From CBDIHH01 sp965279095 (GTDB taxonomy: Bacteria; Pseudomonadota; Alphaproteobacteria; Caulobacterales; Caulobacteraceae): a stretch of DNA of 64,000 bases. The stretch's first letter is position 1, and each line of letters begins with the position of its first letter. The notes under the pieces are model-generated. The model made no database searches. It was given only the letters and a program-made list of their open reading frames with translations, and was not told where the DNA came from. Below, piece after piece: positions 1-8,340 of the stretch. The position numbers and the translations under genes were made by a program. Location of the stretch: contig CBDIHH010000004.1 of NCBI GenBank assembly GCA_965279095.1, positions 1-64,000 of the forward strand, written 5' to 3'.

Positions 1-99
1 TCCCGACGCGCCGATCACCACCCGGCCGTCCCCGGCGGGCTGATTGATTCCGTCGCCAAACCCTCTAGCGTCCTCCCGGCGAAGCGGGAAAACGGCGTC

Positions 100-996
100 A
101 TGAACCAGACCATTGGGCGGCGCGGCGTGCTGGCCGGCGCCGCCCTGGTCGTCGCCGGCCGGCGGGGGCGGCGACCGCGGCGCTCGACCTGGAGAGCCCC
201 CGGGACAACGGCTACGCCTATGTGAAGCTGCATTCGGACGTGGCCGGCAGCGTCGATGGCTTCAACGGCATCAGCGGCGTGATCTACGCCGTGGTCGGCG
301 ACGACGGTCCGGTGACCCCGCTGTTCGGCTGCGACGGGTTCAGCGTCGGCCGGGCGGAACCGCAGGCGGACGGGACCTTCCGATACGCCCTCAGCAGCAC
401 AATGGTCTTCACCGATCCGGTCACCCGCCGGCCCCTCAGCCACTGGCGCAATCCGGCGACCGGAGAAGTTGTGCCGGTGGCCCATACCCATATCCCGTCG
501 GTGTGCTGGATCATCGGCGCGCCGCCCTCGGCCGGCGCCGTGGGCGGGACGGGTCGGCCCACCGCCTGGCAGGTGGACGGCAACCAGGCCGTCTACACGG
601 CCCATGGCGGCAGCCTGTCGACCAATCCGCTCGATCCCGACCTGTGGCCGCGGGAGTCCGCGGGCCCGGCGGATCCGCACCGCCGAGTTCGCCAAGGTGT
701 TCTGCAGCCTGCGCGACCTGCAGGACCGCCGCCGCACCACCGCCTCGTATAGGGGGGTGTGGACGTCCCTGGGACCGTGGGAGCCGTGGATGCTGATGGG
801 CCAGGCGCCGGGCCATCTGATGCAGGTCTCGACCATCCGCCGGCTGGCAACCGCCGAGGCCATCGCCCCGGCGACGCGGGATCTGGCTCTGTCCCTGTGG
901 CCCGGGTGCCTGTCCGCGCCCCGGGCGTGGGCGCCCGGCGGACTCGGCGCCCTGCAGATCTACGCCCGTGACCACCGGCCGGCGCCGCGGCTATGA
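100..996 (+). pseudogene. DUF1838 family secreted protein, frameshifted
   Basis: An ATG at 100 opens a twin-arginine-like leader (RRGVLAGAALVVAG) in one frame. The mature part (LDLESPRDNGYAYVKLH onward) continues in another frame from about 162, and the C-terminal part (RIRTAEFAKVFCSLRDLQD to the stop at 996) in a third from about 670. Joined, these give a normal-looking DUF1838 protein, a family of unknown function that is usually exported. The second break is explained by one extra G near 668. The first needs either two extra bases or one missing near 158-161. The stop overlaps a possible ATG of the next gene, but a better start lies at 1029. Because the neighbouring genes carry the same kind of lesion, sequence error is as likely as true gene decay. 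Confidence 0.7.
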
Positions 997-1028
997 CAAC
1001 GACAGGTTCCACCAGCGGAGATAACCCC

Positions 1029-1490
1029 ATGGCGTCACCCTCCCTGCCCATGGACGGGGGCTGTCGCTGCGGCCGGGTCCGGATCCGGATCAGCGCCCCG
1101 CCGCTGCTGACCGCGGCCTGCCATTGCACCGGGTGCCAGACCATGAGCGCCAGCGCCTTCTCGCTCAGCGTCGCCATTCCCAGCGAGGGCTTCGCGGTGA
1201 CCGCCGGCGAGCCGGTGATCGGCGGCCTGCACGGGGAGGCGCGCCACTTCTTCTGCCCCTACTGCATGAGCTGGATGTTCACCCGCGCCGCCGGCATGGA
1301 CTTCTTCGTCAATGTCCGCGCGACCATGCTGGACGACCATCGCTGGTTCACGCCGTTCATCGAGACCTATGTCAGCGAGAAGCTGCCCTGGGCGGCCACC
1401 CCGGCCGTGCACAGCTTCTCGACCTTCCCGCCGATGGAGGCCCTGGACGATCTGCTGAAGGCCTTTGCGACGGCCGAGGGACGTCCATGA
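1029..1490 (+). CDS. GFA/CENP-V family zinc-binding protein
   Basis: This is a 153-residue member of the GFA family (named after glutathione-dependent formaldehyde-activating enzyme), a small beta-sandwich that binds zinc through cysteines. The visible ligands are CRC near residues 12-14, CHCTGC near 31-36 and CPYC in the middle of the protein. The ATG at 1029 is chosen because GGAG sits 8 bases upstream; an ATG at 993 would overlap the previous stop but has no ribosome site. The stop TGA overlaps the ATG of the following FAD monooxygenase (ATGA at 1487-1490), so the two are probably translated together. The substrate cannot be told from the sequence; many members of this family are unlikely to act on formaldehyde. 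Confidence 0.85.
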   Translation: MASPSLPMDGGCRCGRVRIRISAPPLLTAACHCTGCQTMSASAFSLSVAIPSEGFAVTAGEPVIGGLHGEARHFFCPYCMSWMFTRAAGMDFFVNVRATMLDDHRWFTPFIETYVSEKLPWAATPAVHSFSTFPPMEALDDLLKAFATAEGRP

Positions 1491-3147
1491 CCGAAACCGG
1501 TGATCATCGTCGGCGGCGGGCCGGTGGGCCTGACCCTGGCCATCGACCTGGCCCACCGCGGCCAGCGCTGCGCCGTCATCGAGGAGCGCACCGGTCCGCC
1601 GGCTCACCCCAAGGCGACCCTGCTGGGCGCCCGGTCGATGGAGCTCTATCGACGCTGGGGCCTGGACGACGCCATCTATGCGGCGGCGGTGCCCGAGGAG
1701 AACCCCTACTATATCATCTTCACCACCCGCCTGGCGGGGCAGGAGCTGCACCGCTTCCGCTCGCCCTCGATCGCCGAGACCCGGGCCCGCGCCCCTGAGG
1801 ACGTGGCGCGGTTTCGCGAACTGCAATGGTCGCCCTACGGCAAGACCCAGATCGGTCAGCAGGCCCTGGAGCCGGTGTTGCTGGCCCACGCCCGAACCCT
1901 GCCCAACCTGGAGCTGCGCCACGGCTGGCGCTGCGACGGCGCCGACCAGGACGCCGACGGCGTGGTCTGCCGGATCACCGAGGTCGCCACCGGCCGCCAG
2001 GAGACTGCGCGGTCGCCCTATCTGGTGGCCTGCGACGGCGGGGCCAGCGCCCTGCGCCGGTCCTTGGGCATCCGCATGAACGGGCGCGGCGCCATGCGCT
2101 CGAACGTCAGCTTCTTCTTCCGCAGCCGCGATTTCATGGCGGTCCACGGCCTGGGCATGGCGAACCTGTACTTCCTGTTCACCCCCGACAGCTTCGGCGT
2201 CTTCACCGCCATCGACGGGCGCGAGCTGTGGAACTTCCAGTACTATTTCCTGGATCCCGCCAAGGCCACCGAGACCCTCGACCCCCAGGCGATCCTGTTC
2301 CGCGCCATGGGCAAGCCCTTCGACCTTGAACTGCTGCAGACCACCCACTGGCGGCACCACCAGTCGGTGGCCCGGCGCTGGCGGGACGGGCGCATCTTCC
2401 TGGCCGGGGACGCCGCCCACCTCTTCGCCCCCACCGGCGGCGTGGGCATGAACACCGGCATCGGCGACGCCTGCGACCTGGGGCTGGAAGCTGGACGCGG
2501 TGCTGCGCGGCTGGGGCGGCGAGTCGCTGCTGGACAGCTACGAGATCGAACGCAAGCCTATCGCCGTGCGCAACAGCGTCATCTCGGCCAACAACTCCGA
2601 CAAGATCGACATGGTCATGGACGAGACGCCGGCCGACATCGACGCGCCGGGGCCTGAGGGCGAGACGGCCCGCACGGCCCTGCGGCGCAAGATCCGCTGG
2701 GCTGGCGCGGCAGTTCAACAGCGCCGGCACCCACCTCGGCTACCGCTATGTGGACTCGCCCGTGATCGTGGCTGGACGGGACGCCGGAGCCCCCCGACGA
2801 CCCGTCCCAGCTTTTCCGCCTCCACCTGGCCCGGGATGCGCGCGCCGCACCTTTGGATGGCCGACGGCCGCTCCACCCTCGACCTTTTTGGCGACAGCTT
2901 CGTCCTGCTCCAGCTGGGCGAGGCGCACGGCGACGACGCCCGGCTCGCGGCGGCGGCGGCGGCGGCGGGGGCGCCCCTCAAGACCGTGCGCATCGACGAG
3001 GCCGCCGTGGTCCGCCTCTACGAGACGCGTCTGGTCCTGGTGCGGCCGGACGGGCACGTGGCCTGGCGCGGCGAGGCCCTGCCGCAGGACATCGACGCCC
3101 TGGTGGCGACGGTCGCCGGCCGGGGGCCGGGGCCTGGCCAAACATAG
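1487..3147 (+). pseudogene. FAD-dependent aromatic monooxygenase (PheA/TfdB/MhpA type), multiply frameshifted
   Basis: Read through five frame changes this is a complete class A flavoprotein hydroxylase. It has the N-terminal dinucleotide motif VIIVGGGPVGL, the AGDAAHLFAPTGGVGMNTGI segment that binds the FAD ribityl chain, and a thioredoxin-like C-terminal domain ending LVATVAG. Each break is removed by deleting one base: an A in AAA near 1493-1496, a G in GGGG at 2480-2483, a G in GGG at 2699-2701, a G at 2770-2771, and one base at 2811-2815. The start ATG at 1487 overlaps the stop of the GFA gene, and after the first correction the protein begins MTEPVIIVGGG. Such enzymes hydroxylate aromatic rings using NAD(P)H and oxygen; the substrate here is unknown. 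Confidence 0.75.
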
Positions 3148-3250
3148 CCTTTGTCGGCTTCCCGACGCCGCGAGTCATCCGAAAGCGCCGATGCCGCCGT
3201 AACAGCTCCGTGATGTCCGCGTCGTTCTGACGCGCCCCCAGGAGCCCCCC

Positions 3251-3848
3251 ATGCGATCCGCCTCTCTGAAACTCTGCGCCGCCGCCGTCTCGGCCCTCGC
3301 CCTGACCGCCGCCATGACCTCTCCCGCCCTGGCCCAGATGGCCAAGCCCGCCATGGGCTCGGAGAAGACCGTGATGGTCGGCGGCGCCGCCATGTACCCC
3401 TCGAAAAACATCGTCGAGAACGCCGTCAATTCGAAGGACCACACCACCCTGGTCGCCGCGGTCAAGGCCGCCGGCCTCGTGGACACCCCTGTCGGGCCCC
3501 GGCCCGTTCACCGTCTTCGCCCCCACCAACGCCGCCTTCGACGCCCTGCCCGCGGGCACGGTCGACACCCTGGTCAAGCCTGAGAACAAGCAGACCCTCA
3601 CGGGCATTCTCACCTACCACGTGGTCGCCGGCCGCATGACCGCCGCCGACATTATGGCCGCCGTGAAGGCCGGCGGGGGCAAGGCCGTGGTGAAGACCGT
3701 CAACGGCGCCGACCTCACCGTCACCCAGATGGGCAAGACCCTGATGATCACCGACGCCAAGGGCGGCATGGCTCACGTCACCATCGGTGACGTCATGCAG
3801 TCCAATGGCGTCATCCACGTGGTCGACAAGGTCCTGATGCCGGGCTGA
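3251..3848 (+). pseudogene. Fasciclin-domain secreted protein, single frameshift
   Basis: The ATG at 3251 has AGGAG 6 bases upstream and encodes a clear Sec signal peptide (to about residue 28, ending SPALAQ). The fasciclin (FAS1) domain then runs in two frames: up to KAAGLVDT in the first, then SGPGPFTVFAPTNAAFDALP through YHVVAGRM and the final HVVDKVLMPG in the second, stopping at 3848. Removing one C from the CCCC run at 3486-3489 restores a protein of about 198 residues with both conserved FAS1 motifs (FAPTNAAF and YHVV). FAS1 proteins act outside the cytoplasmic membrane in adhesion or matrix binding. The gene is probably intact in the organism and the shift may be a sequence error. Confidence 0.8.
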
Positions 3849-3887
3849 TCGCACCGGGCCCGCCCACCCTCACGGGCCCGATAGCGA

Positions 3888-3930
3888 TCCGGGTGGGGGC
3901 TTCCTCCCCCTCGGCCCCCACCCGTCCCGG
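3888..3930 (+). terminator. Possible terminator hairpin after fasciclin gene
   Basis: A long GC hairpin (arm CGGGTGGGGGC near 3889-3899, partner GCCCCCACCCG near 3915-3925) lies 40 bases past the fasciclin stop. It is followed by a short TTTT run about 10 bases later. The loop is long and the T-run weak, so this is only a possible terminator. Confidence 0.35.
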
Positions 3931-4007
3931 CTGCTTTTCAGACGCACCAGCCGGCGCTAGCTTCCCAGGCGCGCCGACGTAGGCGCGTCGTTGGGGGAGT
4001 TATGGAC

Positions 4008-4421
4008 ATGCCGAGGCTATCCGATCGATTTATGCAACTGGCCGTACTCAGCATCCTCGTGGGGATGGGCCTGGGCGTGGTGATGGGCAAGAATCAGGAC
4101 TTCACCCTCGCCCCGGCCCACGCCCACCTGAACCTGCTGGGCTGGGTCTCCATGTTCCTGTTCGGCCTATTCTACCGAGTGTTTCCCCAGGCTGCGGCCA
4201 GACGGCTCGCCGCGGCGCATTTCATCACCTATGTGCCCGCCACCTTCGTCATGGTCATCGCCCTGGCTTTCGAGGTCAGCGGGGACCAGCGGGCGGCGCC
4301 GATCCTGGCCGCAGCGTCAGTGGTGGTGGCCGCCTCGATGGTTCTTTTCGCCCTCGTGGTCTTCGGGGCCACCAGCGGCAAGGCGCACCGCTCGGGCCTG
4401 GCGGCCCAGCCAGCGGAATAG
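4008..4421 (+). CDS. Four-helix membrane protein resembling a cytochrome oxidase subunit I fragment
   Basis: This small integral membrane protein of 137 residues has about four hydrophobic helices. The segment PAHAHLNLLGWVSMFLFGLF resembles the heme-ligand region of heme-copper oxidase subunit I (the CcoN type), where H-x-H-x-N-L-x-G-W is common. Small proteins of this kind occur in many Proteobacteria with no proven function. GGGGGAG at 3993-3999 gives correct spacing (8 bases) to the ATG at 4008, whereas the ATG at 4002 would be only two bases away, so 4008 is preferred. The gene converges on the DUF3501 gene with a one-base gap between stops. Confidence 0.75.
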   Translation: MPRLSDRFMQLAVLSILVGMGLGVVMGKNQDFTLAPAHAHLNLLGWVSMFLFGLFYRVFPQAAARRLAAAHFITYVPATFVMVIALAFEVSGDQRAAPILAAASVVVAASMVLFALVVFGATSGKAHRSGLAAQPAE

Positions 4422-4422
4422 G

Positions 4423-5016
4423 CTAGCTGAAGTCCCTGGCCAGCTCCGCCCGGGTCGCCGGGCTGAGCTGGGCCATGTGCGCGTACAGCTCATGGTCCGC
4501 GCCGATGGCGATGGTGGTGGCCGGGTCGTGGAACACCGCCTTCTGGGCCTCGGTCAGGGGGAAGTGCATGAAGTGCACCGACGAGGTCTTGCCGTCGTCG
4601 CGGGTGCGCTCGATGTCGCCTTCGGCCACGCCGAACACGCGCTCGTCGCCCACCTGCAGGAAGAAGCGGTCGTCGATGCCGCCCAGTCGCGCCAGGATCG
4701 AGGCGCGGCGCAACTCGTCGTCGATCTCGAACATGATCGTGCAGACCAGTTCGGAGCCGTTGGGCACCAGGGGGTTGTAGGCGTCCAGCTCGTCCTTCAG
4801 CTGGGCCTCGCCGCCCTTCTCGATCAGGAGCATCTCCTGGATCTGGAAGAGCATGGTGTCGAAGCTCTCGAAATAGAAGGTGCAGTAGGGGCCCAGGTCC
4901 ACCCGGCGCAGGCGCTTCAGCGGCAGCAGGGCCGCGCGCCGGGCCTTGCGCTGGGCGCCGAACTCGGCGTCGGGGAGGATGTCGGCGGCGGTGATGCGGC
5001 GGTCGGCGGGGGGCAT
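4423..5016 (-). CDS. DUF3501 family protein
   Basis: This 197-residue soluble protein begins MPPADRRITAADILPD. It is recognised as DUF3501 from RVDLGPYCTFYFESFDTMLFQIQEMLLIEKG and LVPNGSELVCTIMFEID. The family has no known biochemical role. It is almost always encoded next to a heterodisulfide-reductase-like Fe-S protein and a rubrerythrin, exactly as here, which suggests it is a partner in the same redox or peroxide-detoxification unit. The gene is the last of three on the minus strand and starts 4 bases after the stop of the Fe-S protein, so it is clearly co-transcribed. The longer upstream reading frame lies inside the preceding gene and is ignored. Confidence 0.85.
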   Translation of the reverse strand: MPPADRRITAADILPDAEFGAQRKARRAALLPLKRLRRVDLGPYCTFYFESFDTMLFQIQEMLLIEKGGEAQLKDELDAYNPLVPNGSELVCTIMFEIDDELRRASILARLGGIDDRFFLQVGDERVFGVAEGDIERTRDDGKTSSVHFMHFPLTEAQKAVFHDPATTIAIGADHELYAHMAQLSPATRAELARDFS

Positions 5017-5020
5017 GGGA

Positions 5021-6442
5021 CTATCCGTAGGCCTGGGCGAGGATCTCGATCGGATGCGCCTGGCGCGGCTTATCCGTGACCCCCAGCTCGGCGACGAGGA
5101 GCTGGCCCAGGTGCTTGCAGGCCAAGGGGCAGTCCGAGCAGAGGGTGTCGTTGTCCTTCTGCTTGACCGTGCGGGCGGCGGCCTTGCCGACCTTGAGGGC
5201 CACGTCATAGGTCTCGTGCATCACCCCGAAGGTGCCGCCGTGGCCCGAACAGCGCTCGATCAGGTCGATCTTGGTGTCGGGGATCAGGCGCAGCATCTCG
5301 GCCGACTTGGCGCCCATGTTCTGCGCCCGGGCATGGCAGGCGTGATGGATGGTCACGCCCCCCTCCACCGGCTTCAGCCCCGGGTCCAGCCCCAGGGACT
5401 TGGACAGGTCCACCACATATTCGCAGATGTCGTAGGTGTGGGCCGACAGGCGGCGCACGGCGTCGTTCTCGGGCAGGATCAGCGGCCACTCGAACTTCAT
5501 CATCAGGCCGCAGGAAGCGGTCAGGGCCACCACGTCGTAGCCCCGGTCGATCCAGCGGTTCATTTCGGCGGAGACCGCCTCGGCGCGCTTGGCCACCTCG
5601 GCGATGTCGCCGGCTTCCAGCTGGGGCATGCCGCAGCATTGCGGATAGACCAGCTCGGCCAGCACCCCCTGGCGCGCCAGCACCTGCATCGCGGCGTAGG
5701 CGGTGTTGGGGGTGTTGTAGTCGACGAAACAGGTGGCGTAGACGGCCACCTTGCGCTGGCCGAAGGCGGGGCCCAGGGGATTGGGCGGCAGCGGGCGCGG
5801 CAGCAGGTCCTCGGCGGTGGCGGTGTGGTATTTGGGCAGCTCCACCCGTCGGTCGACGCCGATCACCTTCTCCATCACATAGCGGACGGGAACGTTCTCG
5901 ACATCGGACGCCCAGTTGGCCAGGGCCGCCACGGGCTTGAGCATGGTCCCGTTGCGGTCGGTCTCGCCGAGCTGCTCGCGGACGAAGTTCTTGCCCTTGT
6001 GCTTCCGCTCCGAGGCGCGGTGGCGCAGCATCAGGTGCGGGAAGTCCAGGTCGAAGGGGTGGGGCGGCACGTAGGGACACTTGGTCAGGAAGCACATGTC
6101 GCAGAGCGTGCAGGCGTCGACGACCTTGACGTAGTCCTTCTTGTCGACCCCATCGAGTTCGCCGGTGGGGCTCTCGTCGATCATGTCGAACAGGCGCGGG
6201 AAGCTGTCGCACAGGTTGAAGCAGCGCCGGCAGCCGTGACAGATGTCGAACACCCGCTCCATCTCGGCCTCGATGGCCGGCATGTCGTAGTAGCTGTCGT
6301 CGCGCCAGGCGATCGGGTGGCGATAGGGGGCGTCGACGCTACCCTCACGCACCCGGCCGGTGGCCTCCATGGCGTCGAGCTTGGCGTCGGGCGCGTGATC
6401 GGGCGCGGGTTCGGTGGTCGGCTCGTTAGGCGGCAAGGCCAT
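5021..6442 (-). CDS. Fe-S oxidoreductase, heterodisulfide reductase/GlpC-like
   Basis: This 473-residue protein carries two classical 4Fe-4S motifs (C68-x2-C71-x2-C74-x3-C78 and C111-x2-C114-x2-C117-x4-C122-P). They are followed by two CCG (cysteine-rich) domains, seen as VYPQCCGMPQLEAGD and HHACHARAQNMG with ERCSGHGGTFG. This is the architecture of HdrD/GlpC-type electron-transfer proteins. In this gene order, with rubrerythrin upstream and DUF3501 downstream, it probably passes electrons to the rubrerythrin diiron site, but this has not been shown for the family. The first 50 residues are polar and acidic and look variable. A GC-rich gap of 113 bases separates it from rubrerythrin. Confidence 0.9.
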   Translation of the reverse strand: MALPPNEPTTEPAPDHAPDAKLDAMEATGRVREGSVDAPYRHPIAWRDDSYYDMPAIEAEMERVFDICHGCRRCFNLCDSFPRLFDMIDESPTGELDGVDKKDYVKVVDACTLCDMCFLTKCPYVPPHPFDLDFPHLMLRHRASERKHKGKNFVREQLGETDRNGTMLKPVAALANWASDVENVPVRYVMEKVIGVDRRVELPKYHTATAEDLLPRPLPPNPLGPAFGQRKVAVYATCFVDYNTPNTAYAAMQVLARQGVLAELVYPQCCGMPQLEAGDIAEVAKRAEAVSAEMNRWIDRGYDVVALTASCGLMMKFEWPLILPENDAVRRLSAHTYDICEYVVDLSKSLGLDPGLKPVEGGVTIHHACHARAQNMGAKSAEMLRLIPDTKIDLIERCSGHGGTFGVMHETYDVALKVGKAAARTVKQKDNDTLCSDCPLACKHLGQLLVAELGVTDKPRQAHPIEILAQAYG

Positions 6443-6555
6443 GCAACTTCCCCAAGGCGCGGGATATCCTCGCCCCGGGGGGCAAGGCCGTGCGCGCCCC
6501 GCGGGGCGGGGCGCGCCTTGGTCCGGCCTCCGCGGGCGCGGAGGCCGCGGGCCGC

Positions 6556-6972
6556 TTAGGCCATGGTGTCCAGGGCCTTTTGGAAGCGCCCGGCGTGGGA
6601 CTTCTCGGCCTTGGCGAGGGTTTCGAACCAGTCGGCGATTTCCTCGAAACCTTCCTCACGGGCGGTGCGGGCCATCCCCGGATACATGTCGGTGTATTCG
6701 TGGGTCTCGCCGGCGATGGCCGCCTTGAGGTTGTCGGAGGTGCCGCCGATGGGCAGGCCGGTGGCGGGGTCGCCGACCTCTTCCAGGAATTCCAGGTGGC
6801 CATGGGCATGTCCGGTTTCGCCCTCGGCGGTGGAGCGGAACACGGAGGCCACGTCGTTGTAGCCTTCGATGTCGGCCTTCTGCGCGAAGTAGAGATAACG
6901 GCGGTTCGCCTGGCTCTCGCCGGCGAAGGCTTCCTTGAGATTCTCGACGGTCTTGCTCGCGGCGAGGGACAT
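6556..6972 (-). CDS. Rubrerythrin-like diiron protein without rubredoxin domain
   Basis: This 138-residue ferritin-like four-helix protein has diiron ligands E19 (AGES), E52 and H55 (GETGHAHGH), E89 (AGET) and the E-x2-H pair near 123-126 (KAEKSHAGRF). It lacks the C-terminal rubredoxin domain of classical rubrerythrin, so electrons must come from a partner; the adjacent Fe-S oxidoreductase is the obvious candidate. Rubrerythrins reduce hydrogen peroxide. The ATG at 6972 is supported by AGGAG 7 bases upstream; a longer reading frame to 7062 has no ribosome site. It is the first gene of the rubrerythrin, Fe-S protein, DUF3501 unit and lies downstream of the paired inverted repeats at 7062-7100. 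Confidence 0.9.
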   Translation of the reverse strand: MSLAASKTVENLKEAFAGESQANRRYLYFAQKADIEGYNDVASVFRSTAEGETGHAHGHLEFLEEVGDPATGLPIGGTSDNLKAAIAGETHEYTDMYPGMARTAREEGFEEIADWFETLAKAEKSHAGRFQKALDTMA

Positions 6973-7061
6973 GGGCGGCTCCTGCAAAGGGATCTGGGGA
7001 GCGCGCGCCCGCGGGCCGCGCCCTGGCCCGATAGGTAGGCCCAAGCCTGCCGCCGGGTCCA

Positions 7062-7100
7062 ATAGAACGGCTGTATAGGCCCCATAGATCGGCTCTATGG
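7062..7100. promoter_or_regulatory. Two operator-like repeats upstream of rubrerythrin
   Basis: Two similar sites occur 22 bp apart (7062-7078 and 7084-7100). Both read ATAGA, one base, CGGCT, one base, TAT. The second lies in a perfect inverted repeat, CCATAGA-TCGGC-TCTATGG (7082-7100). The first is an imperfect version. Two-turn spacing in an otherwise non-coding gap suggests cooperative binding by a dimeric regulator. The sites lie 90-130 bp before the rubrerythrin start and about 70 bp before the small plus-strand ORF at 7170. The regulator is not identified. Confidence 0.45.
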
Positions 7101-7169
7101 AACTGGCCCGAAAGGCTTGTCGGTCAGGCCGCCTTGGGTTAGGACGGTTAAGGTTAAGAGGGGACGAGG

Positions 7170-7316
7170 ATGGCCACCCTACAGGCGCGCGTGCTCAGCG
7201 GCGCGCAGTTGACGGCCCTGGCTGCGGTGTGGCTGGTGGCCCTCGTCCCGGCCGCCGCCGTCGCGGGCGGCGCGGCGCTGTTCAGCGCTCTGCGGGCGTC
7301 GAGACCCCCGGGTTGA
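7170..7316 (+). CDS. Small single-helix membrane protein (48 aa), uncertain
   Basis: An ATG at 7170 follows a GAGGGGACGAGG purine stretch. It opens a 48-residue frame (MATLQARVLSG through FSALRASRPPG) with one hydrophobic helix (LTALAAVWLVALVPAAAVAG). The last 35 bases overlap the 3' end of the convergent glycosyltransferase gene. The purine-rich leader and clean helix support it. Its small size and the Ala/Val-rich composition that any GC-rich frame can produce argue against. No homologue is recalled. Confidence 0.35.
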   Translation: MATLQARVLSGAQLTALAAVWLVALVPAAAVAGGAALFSALRASRPPG

Positions 7317-8280
7317 TCGCGGGAGGCCGCGCCAGGGGCGTCTCGCCGCGGCGAGAGACCCGGGCCAGGCGCAGATCGTCCATGGCCACGCTGACCAGGC
7401 CCCAGGGCTCGATGAAATAGCGACTGAACAGGCGGCGGGGCTGGATCACGAAGCGGAACAGCCATTCCATACCGAGGCGGCCGATCCATCGCGGCGCGGG
7501 AATCTGAACCCCGGCCTCGTAGTCGAACGCCCCGCCCACGGACAGCAGGACGCCGGTGGCCAGACGCTCCTCGTTCTGGGCGATCCAGATTTCCTGGATC
7601 GGCATCCCCATCCCCACCAGGATCACGTCCGGGCGAAAGGCGTTGATCGTCTCCAGCACCGCCTGGTTCTGGTCCGACTCGGCCCGGTGATCGAAATAGC
7701 CGTGGTGGCTGGCCAGGCTGACCGTCGGCCAGCGCCCCTGCACCCGCCGGATGGCCTTGTCGGCGACCCCGGGGGCTGAGCCCAGCAGGAACACCCGCCA
7801 TCCCCGTTCCGACGCCATCAGCCAGAAGCGCTCGTGCCAGTCGAGATAGGTCGAGCGATGGCCCCAGTCCACCGGCTGTCCCAGCGCCATGCCCCACAGG
7901 ATGAGCGGCACGGAATCGATCTGAATGAGGTCCGCCTTGGCGAAGAAGGCGCGCATGCCGGGGTTCGCCCGCAGCAGATACAGGCTGTGGAGGTTATGGT
8001 TTCCAATCACGGCCTTGCGGCCGCGGCCGGCGCGGCGATCAATGAAGGCCATCACCTGGTCGGGAGTCACCGGGTCCAGGTCCGCGCCCATGAGCGAGAC
8101 CCGCGCCGTGGTGGTGATGGGTTGGTGCATTCCGTCGATCCCGCCCTGGCACAACAATCGCGGCCTAGGTTCCGCGACTGCAACGCTCGTGCCTTCGACG
8201 GGGGCCTCGCGGATCACGCGGGCATCGCCCTTGGCGGGGCGGGGGGACAGGCGACGCTCGGCCTCGGGCGCCAGGCTCAT
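7282..8280 (-). CDS. WecG/TagA/CpsF family glycosyltransferase (GT26)
   Basis: This enzyme transfers an N-acetylmannosamine-type sugar to a lipid-linked precursor in surface polysaccharide or teichoic-acid synthesis. The GT26 core runs from VSLMGADLDPVTPDQVMAFI through NHNLHSLYLLRANPGMRAFF, the GYFDH segment and the conserved VGMGMPIQEIWI motif. The first 55-60 residues are variable and Pro/Arg-rich. The start is uncertain. The ATG at 8340 has AGGAG directly against it, too close to work. That AGGAG is 7 bases from an ATG at 8333 opening a short ORF whose stop overlaps the ATG at 8280, so 8280 is chosen. With the sugar transferase at 8976-9647 it suggests an exopolysaccharide locus. Confidence 0.85.
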   Translation of the reverse strand: MSLAPEAERRLSPRPAKGDARVIREAPVEGTSVAVAEPRPRLLCQGGIDGMHQPITTTARVSLMGADLDPVTPDQVMAFIDRRAGRGRKAVIGNHNLHSLYLLRANPGMRAFFAKADLIQIDSVPLILWGMALGQPVDWGHRSTYLDWHERFWLMASERGWRVFLLGSAPGVADKAIRRVQGRWPTVSLASHHGYFDHRAESDQNQAVLETINAFRPDVILVGMGMPIQEIWIAQNEERLATGVLLSVGGAFDYEAGVQIPAPRWIGRLGMEWLFRFVIQPRRLFSRYFIEPWGLVSVAMDDLRLARVSRRGETPLARPPAINPGVSTPAER

Positions 8281-8333
8281 GGGCGCCCCCGCGCCGGAGC
8301 GGTCCCCGCCTGATGAATCACAAACTCGAACAT
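8277..8333 (-). CDS. Leader peptide ORF (18 aa) coupled to the GT26 gene
   Basis: An ATG at 8333 with AGGAG 7 bases upstream encodes the 18-residue peptide MFEFVIHQAGTAPARGRP. Its TGA overlaps the ATG of the glycosyltransferase frame by 4 bases (ATGA at 8277-8280). The best ribosome site of the region therefore serves this short ORF rather than the long one. It could act by translational coupling or as a regulatory upstream ORF. Alternatively, a frame error near 8335 would fuse the two. Confidence 0.4.
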   Translation of the reverse strand: MFEFVIHQAGTAPARGRP

Positions 8334-8340
8334 GAGCCAT

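Noticed and set aside
1..99. A coding region before the DUF1838 gene
   Set aside because: Frames here are short, on the minus strand they only shadow the DUF1838 gene, and the piece is cut by the window edge.
6475..6550. GC hairpin after the rubrerythrin gene as a terminator
   Set aside because: The stem CGGCCTCCGCG/CGCGGAGGCCG is strong but no T-run follows on the minus strand and the downstream Fe-S gene seems to be in the same unit.
4946..6559. A 537-residue plus-strand frame opposite the Fe-S oxidoreductase
   Set aside because: Antisense shadow of a gene with unmistakable Fe-S motifs; low-complexity Val/Gly/His/Gln composition.
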